Source: Candidatus Omnitrophota bacterium (GTDB lineage Bacteria; Ratteibacteria; UBA8468; B48-G9; JAFGKM01). Taken from it: a stretch of 14,493 nucleotides of DNA. Every line of letters begins with the position of its first letter. Positions within the stretch are counted from its first letter, which is position 1. The DNA lies in contig JAMWBY010000030.1 in the NCBI GenBank assembly GCA_023818745.1, positions 1 through 14,493 of the forward strand, given 5' to 3'. Shown here piece after piece: positions 13,488 through 14,493 of this stretch. The notes below the pieces were generated by a model that saw nothing but the letters and a program-made list of their open reading frames with translations, did not search any database and was not told the DNA's origin. The translations under genes and the position numbers were made by a program.

Positions 13488-14462
13488 ATGATAGAAAAAG
13501 AAAAATTTTATAATTCAATAAAATATTTTAAAAAAATAAATGAAAAAACATATCAGTTGCTTGGTTGGCTCGGATTTACAAAAGAAGAGACATTAAAAAC
13601 AGATTCAGGTGAATGGGAAATATATGTAAGAAGAAATTTTATATTTCCTTATTTCAATAGAGAAAAAGAATACCCTTCAATAAATAAATTCTGTGCTATT
13701 TTTAAAAATAAAAGAGAATCTATTATTTATGGAATTTTTGAAAATTTAGATGAATTAAAGAATAATTTAATTAAAATAACAGAAATTTTTCTTAAAAAAG
13801 AAAAGAAATTTTTAGGAATTCCTTTGACTTTAACAGAAGAAAACGCTCAGGATTATGGATATATAAGAGGATTAATCTTAGGTTTTTCTTTAATATTAAT
13901 TGATTTTTTATACTCTTTTATTTTCAAACTTAAAAACGGAATAATCACAGGTTTTATTGAATATGTAAAAGTTGTTTATTATGGAACTCCTGGCTTTGGA
14001 ATTTTTGTGGGAATAACAGGGACAGGATTATATTTTATTTTTATTCTGATTGTAATTCCTATTCTTTTTGGATTATATTATAAAAAAATGGCTGTAAAGA
14101 AAATACTTAAAAAAACAGATAAATTTATTGAAGAACTTATTTCCTACCACTATGAAGGTGGAATAGAAGCCGAAAGAACAATTGAAGATGAGTTTTATTT
14201 AATAATTGAAGAAAAGAGAAAAGAACAAATTTATAAAGAATTACAGAATTTTATTACTATAGAAAAAAGAGATTTTGAAATTTTATATGAAAAACTTAAA
14301 ATAGGATTTTTAAAATTGCAGGACCTTATTGACTTTATTAAAAATTACACAGAAATATTTAAACAAATTCCTTTAATTAAATTTTTAGAAATTATCAAAA
14401 AATATGAAACTGCAGATATTGAAACAGAAATTAAATTCCAATTTAAACTTTCTCAAGAATAG
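13488..14462 (+). CDS. Hypothetical membrane protein, family not recognised
   Basis: 324 residues that I cannot assign. Residues 1-125 look soluble and mixed in charge, with a Trp/Tyr-containing stretch (LLGWLGF, then GEWEIYVRR, 24-49). A hydrophobic helix lies at about 126-148, followed by a Gly-rich segment (GTPGFGIFVGITGTG, 166-180) that runs into a second hydrophobic helix (about 178-197). Residues 200-324 are charged and largely helical. The overall plan is a two-helix hairpin anchoring a cytoplasmic N-terminal part and a C-terminal part on the same side. No catalytic motif, signal peptide or lipobox is visible. It is divergent from gyrB and ends tail to tail with an RNA methyltransferase gene, overlapping by 20 bases. 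The ATG at 13488 has no Shine-Dalgarno sequence; the next in-frame Met is at residue 201. Codon choice looks like that of its neighbours, so it is likely a genuine gene. Confidence 0.75.
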   Translation: MIEKEKFYNSIKYFKKINEKTYQLLGWLGFTKEETLKTDSGEWEIYVRRNFIFPYFNREKEYPSINKFCAIFKNKRESIIYGIFENLDELKNNLIKITEIFLKKEKKFLGIPLTLTEENAQDYGYIRGLILGFSLILIDFLYSFIFKLKNGIITGFIEYVKVVYYGTPGFGIFVGITGTGLYFIFILIVIPILFGLYYKKMAVKKILKKTDKFIEELISYHYEGGIEAERTIEDEFYLIIEEKRKEQIYKELQNFITIEKRDFEILYEKLKIGFLKLQDLIDFIKNYTEIFKQIPLIKFLEIIKKYETADIETEIKFQFKLSQE

Positions 14463-14493
14463 TTATTGACTCTATATGAGTTGTATGTGGAAA
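14443..14493 (-). CDS. C-terminal end of a TrmA/RlmD-type RNA (uracil-5-)-methyltransferase
   Basis: The minus strand reads in from the right edge as FPHTTHIESITILEKV followed by TAA at 14443-14445. The pattern FPHT.H.E....L matches the end of class I RNA m5U methyltransferases of the TrmA/RlmC/RlmD family, for example E. coli RlmD ending in a MFPHTGHLES-type segment as I recall it. Such enzymes use S-adenosylmethionine to methylate uridine in tRNA or 23S rRNA; which target applies here cannot be told from 16 residues. The catalytic cysteine and SAM site lie outside the window. The last 20 bases overlap the end of the convergent membrane-protein gene. Confidence 0.65.
   Translation of the reverse strand, partial: FPHTTHIESITILEKV

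Noticed and set aside
14469..14481. Inverted repeat ACTC-TATAT-GAGT near the end of the convergent genes as a terminator
   Set aside because: The stem is only four or five pairs, there is no following U-run in either direction, and it lies within coding sequence of the methyltransferase-like gene.

Overview
The window is a compact, very AT-rich stretch of bacterial chromosome, roughly 30% GC by eye. Almost every gene is on the minus strand, and genes are separated by 0 to 53 bases or overlap. TGA is used as an ordinary stop (nitrilase-like gene, lspA, lgt), so the standard code applies. A TolR/TonB-like/TolB cluster together with the lipoprotein enzymes LspA and Lgt points to an organism with an outer membrane. 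GyrB carries a long C-terminal insertion of the kind known from E. coli GyrB. I cannot name the phylum. The gene order and base composition would suit an uncultivated, possibly thermophilic or host/sediment-associated diderm lineage, but that is a guess. No rRNA, tRNA, CRISPR array, insertion sequence or Rho-independent terminator is visible, and no gene-free stretch exceeds 83 bases.

Reading in the direction of transcription (right to left), the first block starts at a divergent promoter near 13434-13481. It runs gyrB, gyrA, archease, a DksA/TraR-type zinc-finger gene, lspA, lgt and a small FHA-domain gene (13405 to 6252). These genes are spaced 3 to 12 bases apart or overlap, so one transcription unit is likely. 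It combines DNA supercoiling control, an RNA-ligase accessory factor, a ppGpp/RNA-polymerase-type regulator and two consecutive steps of lipoprotein maturation.

The second block begins at a plausible promoter at 6223-6251. It holds clpB (disaggregase) followed by a nitrilase-superfamily hydrolase. The third block starts at a possible leaderless promoter at 2669-2697 and holds tolR, a TonB/TolA-like gene, tolB and the start of an EamA-family transporter that runs off the left edge. This is a cell-envelope energy-transduction module, but the usual motor partner TolQ/ExbB and the lipoprotein Pal are not beside it.

The only complete plus-strand gene (13488-14462) encodes an unrecognised membrane protein, divergent from gyrB and possibly leaderless. 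At the right edge the last 16 codons of a minus-strand gene match the C-terminus of TrmA/RlmD-type RNA uracil-5-methyltransferases and overlap it tail to tail.

I see no obvious new defence or mobile system. The more interesting signals are small-scale: start sites without ribosome binding sites but with promoters at leaderless distance, overlapping divergent -35 boxes at gyrB, an exceptional Shine-Dalgarno sequence for the FHA gene, missing Tol partners, altered key positions in Lgt and GyrA, and a G7 run in the GyrA box.
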